Assembly (NCBI RefSeq): GCF_900105805.1
Contig: NZ_LT629788.1
Span: 4,758,501-4,822,500, forward strand
Source of the DNA: Pseudomonas moraviensis
GTDB taxonomy: Bacteria; Pseudomonadota; Gammaproteobacteria; Pseudomonadales; Pseudomonadaceae
Direction: 5' to 3'
Length of the DNA: 64,000 nucleotides
The notes below the pieces were generated by a model. The model saw nothing but the letters and a program-made list of their open reading frames with translations, did no database searches and had not been told where the DNA came from. Position numbers and translations under genes: made by a program. This document shows positions 41,464-51,533 of the stretch, piece after piece. How positions within the stretch are numbered: the stretch's first letter is position 1; each line of letters opens with the position of its first letter.

Positions 41464-41709
41464 TCAGTTCTTTTTGATCAGACCGTAGATCACCAGCAAC
41501 ACGACAGCGCCGACCAGTGCGCCGAGGAAACCCGCGCCCTCGCCCGCCTGATAGATGCCCAGAGCCTGGCCGCCGTAGGTGGCTGCCAGCGAACCGCCGA
41601 TACCGAGCAGGATGGTCATGATCCAGCCCATGCTGTCATCGCCCGGTTTCAGGAACCGAGCCAGCAGGCCGACGATCAAGCCGATAAAGATGGTTCCGAT
41701 AATTCCCAT
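41464..41709 (-). CDS. GlsB/YeaQ/YmgE family stress-response membrane protein
   Basis: 81 residues from the ATG at 41709 (AGAGGGAAATGCC upstream). Three hydrophobic segments: IIGTIFIGLIVGLLARFL, MGWIMTILLGIGGSLAATYG and AGFLGALVGAVVLLVIYGLI. The glycine-rich pattern and FLKPGDDSMG loop are typical of this small inner-membrane family (transglycosylase-associated protein). Function is not established; members are often stress-induced. Confidence 0.93.
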   Translation of the reverse strand: MGIIGTIFIGLIVGLLARFLKPGDDSMGWIMTILLGIGGSLAATYGGQALGIYQAGEGAGFLGALVGAVVLLVIYGLIKKN

Positions 41710-41821
41710 GGCATTTCCCTCTGATTTGGTAGATATGCGAAAGCCTAGACAGACTTTGGCATCCTGCCATGAGAGAACGGCGGCCCTTGAATGGTTCCGC
41801 CGCTGCCACATGAAACCGTTT

Positions 41822-42904
41822 TTACTCGGCGATCAGCGCTTCGACCTTGATGATCTGCGCCTGTAGCGTGGCCATGTCGGCGCAACGCAGGTTGGCGTGG
41901 CCGACCTTGCGTCCGGCCTTGAAGGCCTTGCCGTAGTGATGCAGATGGCAGTCTTCGATGGCGATGACTTTCTCAACCGGCGGTACCACGCCGATGAAGT
42001 TGAGCATCGCGCTCTCGCCGACCTTGGCGGTCGAACCCAGTGGCAGGCCGGCCACGGCGCGCAGGTGGTTTTCGAACTGGCTGCACTCGGCGCCTTCGGT
42101 GGTCCAGTGCCCGGAGTTGTGCACGCGCGGGGCGATTTCGTTGGCTTTCAGGCCACCGTCGACTTCAAAGAACTCGAAAGCCATCACGCCGACGTAGTCG
42201 AGGTGCTTGAGCACACGGCTGGAATAATCTTCCGCCAGCGCCTGCAACGGGTGATCGGTGCTGGCGACCGACAGCTTGAGGATGCCGCTGTCGTGGGTGT
42301 TGTGCACCAGTGGATAGAACTTCGTTTCACCATCGCGAGCACGCACGGCGATCAGCGACACTTCGCCGGTGAACGGCACGAATCCTTCCAGCAGGCAGGC
42401 AACGCTACCCAGTTCGGCGAAAGTACCCGCCACGTCTTCCGGCTTGCGCAGGACTTTCTGGCCCTTGCCGTCGTAACCCAGGGTGCGGGTTTTCAGCACG
42501 GCCGGCAGACCGATGGAAGCGACGGCGGCTTCCAGATCGGCTTGCGACTGGATGTCGGCGAAGGCCGGGGTCGGAATGCCGAGGTCCTTGAACATGCTTT
42601 TTTCGAACCAGCGATCGCGGGCGATGCGCAGGGCTTCGGCGCTCGGGTAGACCGGCACGAATTGCGAGAGAAACGCCACGGTTTCCGCCGGCACGCTTTC
42701 GAATTCGAAGGTCACCAGATCGACTTCATCGGCCAGTTGGCGCAGATGATCCTGATCGCCGTAATCGGCCCGCAGGTGTTCGCCCAACGCAGCGGCGCAA
42801 GCGTCCGGCGCAGGGTCGAGAAAAGCGAAGTTCATCCCCAGCGGAGTGCCCGCCAGGGCCAACATGCGACCCAACTGGCCGCCACCGATTACACCGATCT
42901 TCAT
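41822..42904 (-). CDS. purK: 5-(carboxyamino)imidazole ribonucleotide synthase PurK
   Basis: 360 residues. PurK uses ATP and bicarbonate to make N5-CAIR from AIR in purine synthesis. It opens with KIGVIGGGQLGRMLALAG, and the ATP-grasp features are VLKTRTLGYDGKGQKVL, LLEGFVPFTGEVSLIAVR and the NEIAPRVHNSGHWTTEGAEC signature. It follows purE by 10 bp, the usual order. Confidence 0.98.
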   Translation of the reverse strand: MKIGVIGGGQLGRMLALAGTPLGMNFAFLDPAPDACAAALGEHLRADYGDQDHLRQLADEVDLVTFEFESVPAETVAFLSQFVPVYPSAEALRIARDRWFEKSMFKDLGIPTPAFADIQSQADLEAAVASIGLPAVLKTRTLGYDGKGQKVLRKPEDVAGTFAELGSVACLLEGFVPFTGEVSLIAVRARDGETKFYPLVHNTHDSGILKLSVASTDHPLQALAEDYSSRVLKHLDYVGVMAFEFFEVDGGLKANEIAPRVHNSGHWTTEGAECSQFENHLRAVAGLPLGSTAKVGESAMLNFIGVVPPVEKVIAIEDCHLHHYGKAFKAGRKVGHANLRCADMATLQAQIIKVEALIAE

Positions 42905-42914
42905 CTCAACAACC

Positions 42915-43406
42915 TCAGGCAATACGTGGGTCTGGATTGTCCAGGACGCTGTCTGTCTGCTCGGCACGGAAGGTTTTCAGTACCGCGTGGAACTGCGGAT
43001 GCTTGGCGCCGAGGATGCTCGCCGAGAGCAGCGCGGCGTTGATCGCGCCGGCCTTGCCGATGGCCAGGGTGGCGACCGGAATGCCGGCGGGCATCTGCAC
43101 GATCGACAGCAGCGAATCGACGCCCGAGAGCATGGCCGACTGCACCGGCACGCCCAGCACCGGCAGGTGGGTCTTGGCCGCACACATGCCTGGCAGGTGG
43201 GCTGCGCCACCGGCACCGGCGATGATCACCTCGATGCCGCGGCTTTCAGCCTCTTCGGCGTACTGGAACAGCAGATCCGGGGTGCGGTGGGCGGAGACCA
43301 CCTTGACCTCGTACGGGATGCCGAGCTTTTCCAGCATATCGGCGGTGTGGCTAAGGGTGGACCAATCGGACTTGGAGCCCATGATCACGCCAACCAGTGC
43401 ACTCAT
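42915..43406 (-). CDS. purE: N5-carboxyaminoimidazole ribonucleotide mutase PurE
   Basis: 163 residues from ATG at 43406. Class I PurE shows VIMGSKSDWSTL, the VVSAHRTP motif with the catalytic His, and AGAGGAAHLPGM followed by PVLGVPVQS. It converts N5-CAIR to CAIR after PurK. The open frame extends upstream to 43565 but that part is leader containing a hairpin, not protein. Confidence 0.98.
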   Translation of the reverse strand: MSALVGVIMGSKSDWSTLSHTADMLEKLGIPYEVKVVSAHRTPDLLFQYAEEAESRGIEVIIAGAGGAAHLPGMCAAKTHLPVLGVPVQSAMLSGVDSLLSIVQMPAGIPVATLAIGKAGAINAALLSASILGAKHPQFHAVLKTFRAEQTDSVLDNPDPRIA

Positions 43407-43445
43407 CGTCGCGCCTCTTCTCTCTGGAGCGCCCGCAGGCGCGTC

Positions 43446-43479
43446 ATAAAACAACAAGCCACGCAGGTTGCGTGGCTTG
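43446..43479 (-). terminator. Hairpin with T-rich tail in the purE leader: terminator or attenuator
   Basis: On the minus strand an 11-bp perfect stem CAAGCCACGCA / TGCGTGGCTTG closes over a 3-nt loop and is followed by TTGTTTTAT. It lies about 40 bp before the purE ATG. It could end transcripts from the lysR-side or attenuate purEK transcription. Confidence 0.7.
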
Positions 43480-43632
43480 ATTGTGCGAAAAATGGCCGGA
43501 CGTGCCGGCCGAAGGCCGCGCAGTATACCGCAAAGAAAGCAATAAACAGCCCCCGAAACGACCATCTGTCAAATGAGCGAAAGGCCCGGTTTTATTGACT
43601 TGAAGGTCAGCGCCGCAACACCACAAATCCCT

Positions 43633-43719
43633 GTAGGAGTGAGCCTGCTCGCGATGGCGGTGTGTCAGTCACATCATCGTTGAATGTGCAGACGCTATCG
43701 CGAGCAGGCTCACTCCTAC
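43633..43719. repeat. REPIN, type A
   Basis: Outer arms GTAGGAGTGAGCCTGCTCGC and the inverse are perfect for about 23 nt; the centre is degenerate. It lies just after the LysR gene stop, upstream of purE. Confidence 0.9.
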
Positions 43720-43736
43720 AAAGGGTCCGCGTAGGG

Positions 43737-44645
43737 TCAGGAAGACTGTGCAGCGCCGCCTTCAAGCTTGCGCCACAGCAACCGCACGTTGGCCTTGCGC
43801 ACCAGGGCGCAGCGGTACAGGCGGATCTCCAGCGGCACATGCCATTGCGGGCCGCCACAGACCACCAGTTCGCCGCGCGCCAGTTCGGCGCGTACGCTCA
43901 GTTGCGGCACCCAGGCGATACCCAGGCCTTCCAGCGCCATGCTCTTCAGGCTGTCGGCCATGGCGGTTTCGTAGATCGTGGTGAAGCGCAGCTGGCGCTG
44001 GCGTAGCAGGCCGTTGACCGAACGGCCGAGAAACGCCCCGGCGCTGTAAGCCAGCAACGGCACGCTCGCCTCACCTTCCAGATCGAACAATGGCTTGCCA
44101 TCCAGATCCGCCGCGCACACCGGCAGCATCTCGGTCTGGCCCAGGTGCAGCGAGGGGAAGATTTCCGGGTCCATCTGCATCGCCGAATCCGGGTCGTAGA
44201 ACGCCAGCATCAGATCGCAGCCACCTTCGCGCAGTGCATGCACGGCGTCGCCAACGTTGGTCGCCACCAGCCGCGTGGCAATGTTCAGCCCTTCGTTGCG
44301 CAACTGGGCGATCCAGCGCGGAAAAAAGCCCAGGGCCAGCGAGTGCGCCGCTGCGACTTGCATCACCTCGCCCTGCCCGCCTTCCAGATGATGCAGGTGG
44401 CGCAGCACTTCACCGAGCTGTTCGACCACGGTGCGCGCGGTCACCAGAAACAACTGCCCCGCCGCCGTCAGTTCGACCGGCGTGCGCGAACGATTGACCA
44501 GGGTCAGCCCCAATGCGGCTTCGAGGCTGCGAATCCGCCGACTGAACGCCGGTTGGGTCACGAAGCGCCGTTCGGCCGCCTGCGAGAAGCTGCGGGTAGC
44601 GGCCAGGGCACTGAAGTCCTCGAGCCATTTGCTTTCCAGATTCAT
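43737..44645 (-). CDS. LysR-family regulator next to aspA
   Basis: 302 residues from the ATG at 44645 (GGGAGGACGTG upstream). The N-terminal helix-turn-helix is WLEDFSALAATRSFSQAAER and FVTQPAFSRRIRSLEAALG. The effector domain includes HSLALGFFPRWIAQL, LMLAFYDPD and YETAMADSLKSMALEGLGIAW. It is divergent from aspA, so it probably responds to a metabolite such as aspartate or fumarate and controls aspA and/or itself; this is inferred from orientation alone. Confidence 0.93.
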   Translation of the reverse strand: MNLESKWLEDFSALAATRSFSQAAERRFVTQPAFSRRIRSLEAALGLTLVNRSRTPVELTAAGQLFLVTARTVVEQLGEVLRHLHHLEGGQGEVMQVAAAHSLALGFFPRWIAQLRNEGLNIATRLVATNVGDAVHALREGGCDLMLAFYDPDSAMQMDPEIFPSLHLGQTEMLPVCAADLDGKPLFDLEGEASVPLLAYSAGAFLGRSVNGLLRQRQLRFTTIYETAMADSLKSMALEGLGIAWVPQLSVRAELARGELVVCGGPQWHVPLEIRLYRCALVRKANVRLLWRKLEGGAAQSS

Positions 44646-44825
44646 CACGTCCTCCCGGACACGCACCAAAACAGGTCACACGTCTGCCGCACAGACGGCG
44701 TCACATGGGCATTATGCCGAATGTGCATAGGGCAGTGCTGAACAGCATTGGCCCAAAAATCCCCACAAGCCTAGCATTCGCAGCGTTCCGGCACAGACCG
44801 GGTCCTTATCGAGATGATTTCTATC

Positions 44826-46250
<1,425 letters not shown>

Positions 46251-46312
46251 GCCGACGCAAACTTGCAGCACCGCTCACCAGGTCGAGGGACTAGACACCT
46301 CTCACCTTTTGA

Positions 46313-46347
46313 GGGCTTGGGGATTTTGTCCCCGAGCCCTTTTTTTT
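46313..46347 (+). terminator. Rho-independent terminator after aspA
   Basis: An 11-bp perfect stem GGGCTTGGGGA / TCCCCGAGCCC with a TTTTG loop is followed by eight Ts. Confidence 0.95.
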
Positions 46348-46373
46348 AACTGTTTGAAGGACAAACGTCTTCT

Positions 46374-46459
46374 GTGGGAGTGAGCCCGCTCGCGATGAAC
46401 GATGACGCGGTGTGCCATTAGAACCGCAGCGCCTGCATCGCGAGCAGGCTCACTCCTAC
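46374..46459. repeat. REPIN, type A, diverged left arm
   Basis: The left arm reads GTGGGAGTGAGCCCGCTCGC (two differences) and the right arm is intact (GCGAGCAGGCTCACTCCTAC). The arms differ, which suggests that one end has decayed or recombined between subtypes. Confidence 0.85.
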
Positions 46460-46748
46460 AAAAGCCCGGCGCCGGTAACGCCGGGTGTTTCAACGCTTCG
46501 TTTCGTCGCTTGCACCACTACCGTGCAGACGGGCGCGCCACTGATCGGTATAGTGCCGCCCCTCTTCGCGTGAGCGGTCGTCGGTAACGAGGCCATAACC
46601 CATGCGAAACCCGAACTAATAACAAAACCCGCGATATGGATCCGGGACGAAACCTTCGCCTCACCCGTCGTGCCGCGCGCAGACCGGTGTAACACGATGT
46701 TTCTCCGATCCAGCATTTGCACCCACAAAAAACAGCGAGGAAAAATCC

Positions 46749-48197
46749 ATGCTCGAAGTCATCAACGACTTCCTCTCAGGGAAAGTACTGATCGTGCTCA
46801 TTGTCGGGCTCGGTAGCTACTTCACGATTCGCTCGCGTTTCGTTCAACTGCGTCACTTCTTCCACATGTTCGCGGTGTTCCGCGACAGCCTCAAAGGCAG
46901 CGCCGGGCAACTCAGCTCGTTCCAGGCCTTGATGCTCAGCCTCGCCGGCCGCGTCGGTGCAGGCAACATCGCCGGTGTCGGCATCGCCGTGACCCTCGGT
47001 GGTCCGGGTGCGGTGTTCTGGATGTGGGTGACCGCACTGGTCGGCATGTCCAGCAGCTTCTTCGAGTGCACCCTGGCCCAGGTCTACAAGCGCGCCGATG
47101 GCGACGGCCTGTACCGTGGCGGCCCGGCCTACTACATCCAGCATGGGCTCAAGCTCAAAGGCATGGCGGTGGTCTTCTCGATTCTGCTGTTGGTCACTTA
47201 CGGCTTCGCCTTCATTGGCCTGCAGTCCTATACCGTGACCCACTCGCTGCAGAACGCCTTTGACTTCGACCCGCGCCACACCGGGATCGTCCTCGCGGTG
47301 CTGCTGGCCATCACTTTCATCGGCGGGATCAAGCGCATCGCTTCGGTCTCCGACCTGCTGGTCCCGATCAAGACCCTGGCCTATATCGGCGTGACCCTTT
47401 ATGTGATCGGCACGCAGATCGAACACGTGCCGGCCATGCTGGAAACCATCTTCAAGAGCGCCTTCGGTCTCGATCCGGCCTTTGGTGGCCTGCTCGGCAG
47501 TGCCATCGTCATGGGCGTGAAGCGTGGCGTGTTCGCCAACGAAGCGGGTCTGGGCAGTGCGCCGAACGTCGCCGCTGTGGCCGCCGTAAAGCACCCGGGT
47601 GCACAGGGCGTGGTCCAGGCTTTCAGCGTGTTCCTCGATACCTTCGTGATCTGCACCTGCACCGCACTGCTGATCCTGCTGTCGGGCTTCTATACGCCGG
47701 GCTTCGAAGGTGACGGCATCGTCCTGACCCAGAACTCGCTGGCTGCCGTAGTCGGTGACTGGGGTCGCATGTTCGTCAGCGTCGCGCTGTCGCTGTTCGT
47801 CTTCACCTGCATCCTCTACAACTACTACCTGGGCGAAAACAGCCTGCAGTTCCTCAGCCGCAACCGCGCCCTGCTGATGCTGTTCCGTGGCCTGGTGCTG
47901 GCGCTGGTGGTCTGGGGTTCGATGCAGGACCTGTCGACCGTGTTCGCCTTCGCCGACATCACCATGACCTGCCTGGCCTTCGTCAACCTGGTGGCCCTGG
48001 CCATGCTGTTCAAGGTCGGCCTGCGCGTGATGCGCGACTACGACGAACAGCGCCGCGCCGGCGTCAAACAGCCAGTATTTGACTCCAGCAAATTTGCCGA
48101 TCTGGATCTGGATCGCAACGCTTGGCCAGTCAACCCGCCAGCCGCTGCGGGCCAGACTGAAACTGCGCCGCAAGGCGTACCTGCAGCGCAACGCTGA
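46749..48197 (+). CDS. Sodium:alanine/glycine symporter (AgcS family)
   Basis: 482 residues with about eleven membrane segments. It has the family motif LAGRVGAGNIAGVGIAVTLG near residue 62, PGAVFWMWVTALVGMSS, and GVKRGVFANEAGLGSAPNVA near residue 260. It imports alanine or glycine with sodium. It is preceded by 286 bp without a gene after the type A REPIN, which I scanned for a glycine riboswitch without finding the tandem motif. A stem-loop follows the stop. Confidence 0.95.
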   Translation: MLEVINDFLSGKVLIVLIVGLGSYFTIRSRFVQLRHFFHMFAVFRDSLKGSAGQLSSFQALMLSLAGRVGAGNIAGVGIAVTLGGPGAVFWMWVTALVGMSSSFFECTLAQVYKRADGDGLYRGGPAYYIQHGLKLKGMAVVFSILLLVTYGFAFIGLQSYTVTHSLQNAFDFDPRHTGIVLAVLLAITFIGGIKRIASVSDLLVPIKTLAYIGVTLYVIGTQIEHVPAMLETIFKSAFGLDPAFGGLLGSAIVMGVKRGVFANEAGLGSAPNVAAVAAVKHPGAQGVVQAFSVFLDTFVICTCTALLILLSGFYTPGFEGDGIVLTQNSLAAVVGDWGRMFVSVALSLFVFTCILYNYYLGENSLQFLSRNRALLMLFRGLVLALVVWGSMQDLSTVFAFADITMTCLAFVNLVALAMLFKVGLRVMRDYDEQRRAGVKQPVFDSSKFADLDLDRNAWPVNPPAAAGQTETAPQGVPAAQR

Positions 48198-48205
48198 CAG
48201 GTGAA

Positions 48206-48232
48206 TGACGGGCGCATCCGCTGCGCCCGTCA
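48206..48232 (+). terminator. Stem-loop after agcS, possible terminator
   Basis: A perfect 11-bp stem TGACGGGCGCA / TGCGCCCGTCA has a 5-nt loop. The T-tract after it (GTTATTG) is poor, so termination efficiency is uncertain. Confidence 0.6.
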
Positions 48233-48253
48233 GTTATTGTGATGCAATAACTT

Positions 48254-48341
48254 GTAGGAGTGAGCCTGCTCGCGATAGCGATTGATCATTCAACATTTAT
48301 GTTGGCTGAAAGACTGCTATCGCGAGCAGGCTCACTCCTAC
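48254..48341. repeat. REPIN, type A
   Basis: The outer arms GTAGGAGTGAGCCTGCTCGC and inverse pair over about 30 nt, including GCGATAGC / GCTATCGC. It lies in the short gap upstream of the asparaginase gene. Confidence 0.9.
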
Positions 48342-48367
48342 AATGTCATCTCTTGTGGAGACCTCAG

Positions 48368-49372
48368 ATGATTGCCCATTCCTATCCCGCCGCCCAACAC
48401 GTCATGGTGCTCTACACCGGTGGCACCATCGGCATGCAGGCCAGCGCCAACGGCCTGGCCCCGGCGTCCGGTTTCGAAGCGCGGATGCGTGACTACCTGC
48501 ACAGCCAGCCTGAGCTGGTGGTGCCGCAGTGGCAATTTCGCGAGATGTCGCCGCTGATCGACAGCGCCAACATGACCCCGGCCTACTGGCAGCAACTGCG
48601 CGAAGCGGTGGTCGATGCCGTTGACGTAAAAGGCTGCGACAGCGTGCTGATCCTGCACGGCACCGACACGCTGGCGTACAGCGCAGCGGCGATGAGTTTT
48701 CAATTGCTCGGTCTGCACGCCCGCGTGTGCTTCACCGGTTCGATGCTGCCGGCAGGTGTGACCGACAGCGATGCCTGGGAAAACCTCGGCGGCGCGCTGG
48801 TCGCCCTCGGCCAAGGTTTGGCGCCCGGCGTGCATCTGTACTTCCACGGCGAACTGCTGGCCCCGACCCGTTGCGCGAAAGTGCGCAGTTTTGGCCGTCA
48901 TCCGTTCAAACGACTTGAGCGTCAGGGCGGTGGCCTGAAAGCGCCTTCGATTCCAGCGTCGTTGAACTACAACCAGCCGAAGCAACTGGCCAAGGTGGCG
49001 GTGTTGCCACTGTTCCCGGGCATCAGCGCCGAGGTGCTCGACGGCCTGCCCGACAGCGGCATTCAAGGTCTGGTGCTGGAGTGCTACGGCAGCGGCACAG
49101 GGCCGAGCGACAACCCGCAATTCCTCGCCAGCCTTGGCCGCGCACGGGATAACGGCGTGGTCGTGGTTGCAGTCACGCAGTGTCATGAAGGTGGCGTTGA
49201 GCTTGATGTGTACGAAGCGGGCAGCCGCTTGCGAAGTGTGGGCGTGTTGTCCGGTGGGGGCATGACCCGCGAAGCGGCGTTCGGCAAGTTGCATGGTCTG
49301 CTTGGCGCAGGGCTTAACACACAGGAAGTTCGTCAACTGGTTGAGCTGGATCTGTGTGGAGAGCTGGTCTGA
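48368..49372 (+). CDS. ansA: L-asparaginase, cytoplasmic (type I-like)
   Basis: 334 residues from ATG at 48368 (GGAGACCTCAG upstream); the frame is open further up through the REPIN, which is not coding. It has both catalytic elements: the first Thr motif TGGTIGM (residues 17-23) and the second HGTDTLAYSA (97-106). No signal peptide, so cytoplasmic. It hydrolyses asparagine to aspartate and ammonia. By location it may supply aspartate to the AspA made nearby. Confidence 0.94.
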   Translation: MIAHSYPAAQHVMVLYTGGTIGMQASANGLAPASGFEARMRDYLHSQPELVVPQWQFREMSPLIDSANMTPAYWQQLREAVVDAVDVKGCDSVLILHGTDTLAYSAAAMSFQLLGLHARVCFTGSMLPAGVTDSDAWENLGGALVALGQGLAPGVHLYFHGELLAPTRCAKVRSFGRHPFKRLERQGGGLKAPSIPASLNYNQPKQLAKVAVLPLFPGISAEVLDGLPDSGIQGLVLECYGSGTGPSDNPQFLASLGRARDNGVVVVAVTQCHEGGVELDVYEAGSRLRSVGVLSGGGMTREAAFGKLHGLLGAGLNTQEVRQLVELDLCGELV

Positions 49373-49405
49373 CCAGCGCTGTCCAATACACTTTTCATCA
49401 TAAAT

Positions 49406-49438
49406 AAACCTTCCTGCAAAATTGATGCAGGAAGGTTT
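49406..49438. terminator. Bidirectional terminator
   Basis: A perfect 13-bp stem AAACCTTCCTGCA / TGCAGGAAGGTTT has a 7-nt loop, with T-rich sequence on both outer sides. It separates the convergent ansA and the orphan gene at 49445. Confidence 0.85.
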
Positions 49439-49444
49439 AAACAA

Positions 49445-49876
49445 TTAATCTAAAGTAACTTCGAATTTTCCGCCGGTGAGTATGGAGTTACCGTCTCTAT
49501 CGCCTTGAACATCACCCAGCAACCCAGCTATATTTTTACTGCCCTCTTGCCACTCCACTCGAATCCAGCCCTTTGTCGCCACCCACTCTTGCACAGAATC
49601 CTGAAACAACAAATAAACAGGGTCGCCGTGCGCTACAAACTCCACTTTCGTATTCAAATAAGCTTTGCCGATTACCACGCCGATAATATTATTGCGGCCC
49701 GGATCTCCGCCGCTCATATCGAAGTCGAAAACAATTTCATTAGCACGAACTTCGGCGTGAATGACCGGAAACGTTTGCTTGCGACCATCAACCTCCACAG
49801 TAATCTGGCCTTGAAGCGCCTTCTTGCTGCCTTTGAAAAATTCCAGCGAATATTTTTTAGCTTGTGAACCGCTCAT
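49445..49876 (-). CDS. Orphan protein of unknown function, A+T-rich
   Basis: 143 residues, no signal peptide or membrane segment. It has an excellent ribosome-binding site (AAGGAGATTTAA before ATG). The sequence is beta-rich in pattern (KKYSLEFFKGSKKALQGQIT, FPVIHAEVRANEIVFDFDMS, VEFAHGD-like, IRVEWQEGSKNIAGLLGD). I do not recognise a family. It was considered as Hcp because of size, but lacks Hcp motifs. The base composition is lower in GC than both neighbours, which suggests horizontal acquisition, and the AT-rich flank extends to about 50260. Confidence 0.75.
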   Translation of the reverse strand: MSGSQAKKYSLEFFKGSKKALQGQITVEVDGRKQTFPVIHAEVRANEIVFDFDMSGGDPGRNNIIGVVIGKAYLNTKVEFVAHGDPVYLLFQDSVQEWVATKGWIRVEWQEGSKNIAGLLGDVQGDRDGNSILTGGKFEVTLD

Positions 49877-50281
49877 TTAAATCTCCTTATCGACACATTG
49901 GTCAAAATTCATATTTACTGAAAAACTCGCAACATCCAATAAACAATTAGCGACATCCACTGGCAAACTAGACCCGACTTATGTAGCTGTCAAAAAAAAT
50001 ACCTATAAATAAAAATATTCGACAAACGGTTAACAATTCGCCAAAAACCTGTGATTTCTGACAGTAGACCAAGCGCAGCTTAATATTTAGAATTGTCATG
50101 GGCCATGTCCTGCTCTGATTACTCAACGGCTTAGAGGAAACTTTAAAAACATAACTTGCAACTTGCAAATCTCTCGTCAGAGATTGGAAGTTTAACTTCC
50201 AATATAATCTCGACATTAAAAATTATCTTGAGCGGCACATAAATTGCTGGTGTATCCCCATCCATGATCGGGGAACTTCTT
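49877..50281. other. A+T-rich non-coding stretch before the AraC gene, with a 21-bp palindrome
   Basis: About 400 bp, clearly A+T-rich. A frame on the minus strand (49968-50216) has no good RBS and is not called. The main landmark is the palindrome at 50183-50203, whose core is TTGGAAGTTTAACTTCCAA (50184-50202), about 80 bp upstream of the AraC ATG and oriented symmetrically; it is a plausible operator. It also coincides with the transcription region of the divergent orphan gene. Confidence 0.6.
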
Positions 50282-51277
50282 ATGCTCCACTCCCACCTCA
50301 CCACCCTCAACGCGGTCTCGCTGATCCTCAACACCTTCAAGGCCGAAGGCCTGTCGAGCGAGGCGTTGCTGGCTGGCAGCGGCATCGTTGCGGCGGATCT
50401 GCAGCGGGCCGACACGCGCATCACCACCCATCAGGAGATGCAGGTCTGCACCAACGCGGTCGCGCTCAAGCGTGACATCGGCCTCGAACTGGGCCGGCGC
50501 ATGCACGTCTCCTGTTACGGCATGCTCGGTTACGCCCTGCTGACCTGTGCCACCTTCGGTGACGCTTTGCGCCTGGCGATCCGTTATCCGGCGCTGTTGG
50601 GAACGCTGTTCGAACTGAGCCTGGAAGACGATGGCGAGCAGGTATGGTTCGTCGCCGCCGACTATCGCGAGAGTCCGGCCATGGCGGTGTTCAACGCCGA
50701 ATTTTGTCTGGTGTCGCTGAAAGTCATCTGCGACGACTTGCTCGGCCATGCGCTGCCGCTGCGCGCTACGCGTTTCGAGCACGCCGCGCCCGATTACCGC
50801 AACAGTTATGCTGAACCTTTCAACTCGCCGCTGCAGTTCTCGGCCAAGGACAACGCCTTCGCCTTCGACCGCCACTGGCTGGATCAGCCGTTGCCGCTGG
50901 CCGACGCTATTACCCATCAGGCCATGGCCGAACGTTGCCGCAAGCAGAATCTGGAGTTCACCGGACGTCAGGCCTGGCTGGGGCGGATTCGTCAGCTGCT
51001 CAGCGCGCAATTGAATGCCGCGCCGGGACTCGAAGGGCTCGCGCAGCAGATGAAGTGTTCACCGCGCACCCTGCGCCGACATCTGAAAGACATGGGCAGC
51101 AGCTATCAGGAACTGCTCGATGAATTGCGTTTCGAGCGGGCCAAACAGATGTTGTGTGAGGATCAGTTGCCGATCTATCGGATCGCCGAGACGCTGGGCT
51201 TCAGTGAGACCGCCAGTTTCCGCCATGCCTTTGTGCGCTGGAGCGGCGTGGCGCCGAGTCAGTTCCGCCCGCATTGA
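50282..51277 (+). CDS. AraC-family transcription regulator
   Basis: 331 residues from ATG at 50282 (GGGGAACTTCTT upstream). The N-terminal ligand domain (about 1-190) is of the AraC-type 'arabinose-binding' group with RRMHVSCYGMLGYALLTC. The C-terminal pair of helix-turn-helices contains LAQQMKCSPRTLRRHLKDMG and IYRIAETLGFSETASFRHAF. A downstream REPIN and the acetylpolyamine gene at 51534 follow in the same direction; it may regulate that pair. The ligand is unknown. Confidence 0.92.
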   Translation: MLHSHLTTLNAVSLILNTFKAEGLSSEALLAGSGIVAADLQRADTRITTHQEMQVCTNAVALKRDIGLELGRRMHVSCYGMLGYALLTCATFGDALRLAIRYPALLGTLFELSLEDDGEQVWFVAADYRESPAMAVFNAEFCLVSLKVICDDLLGHALPLRATRFEHAAPDYRNSYAEPFNSPLQFSAKDNAFAFDRHWLDQPLPLADAITHQAMAERCRKQNLEFTGRQAWLGRIRQLLSAQLNAAPGLEGLAQQMKCSPRTLRRHLKDMGSSYQELLDELRFERAKQMLCEDQLPIYRIAETLGFSETASFRHAFVRWSGVAPSQFRPH

Positions 51278-51285
51278 TCCTCCCT

Positions 51286-51373
51286 GTAGGAGTGAGCCTG
51301 CTCGCGATGGCCATTTATCATCCAACACATTCTTTGCCTGACGGACCGCTATCGCGAGCAGGCTCACTCCTAC
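51286..51373. repeat. REPIN, type A
   Basis: The arms GTAGGAGTGAGCCTGCTCGC and the inverse pair over about 23 nt; the inner sequence is less matched. It lies 8 bp after the AraC gene stop. Confidence 0.9.
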
Positions 51374-51533
51374 AAGGGTTCGTATTTCACCCTTGAGCCA
51401 GCGTTATCAAGGGGCGAATTGCGGTCAGAGGTTTTGGCCATTTCGATCCCCTTTTGGCCGCTCCCGACGTTCCCCGATTCACCTCGCCCCGCAACACTGA
51501 AGACCACCGAATCAGCCCTGCGGAGAACAACAA

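Noticed and set aside
46463..46748. Possible glycine riboswitch upstream of the alanine/glycine symporter
   Set aside because: No tandem conserved core of the glycine aptamer could be recognised; the 286-bp region was left without a call.
49445..49876. Possible Hcp tube protein
   Set aside because: Size is close, but Hcp signature sequences are absent and the gene is far from the T6SS locus.
49968..50216. 82-residue minus-strand frame in the A+T-rich gap
   Set aside because: No ribosome-binding site, contains the palindrome, and no recognisable features.
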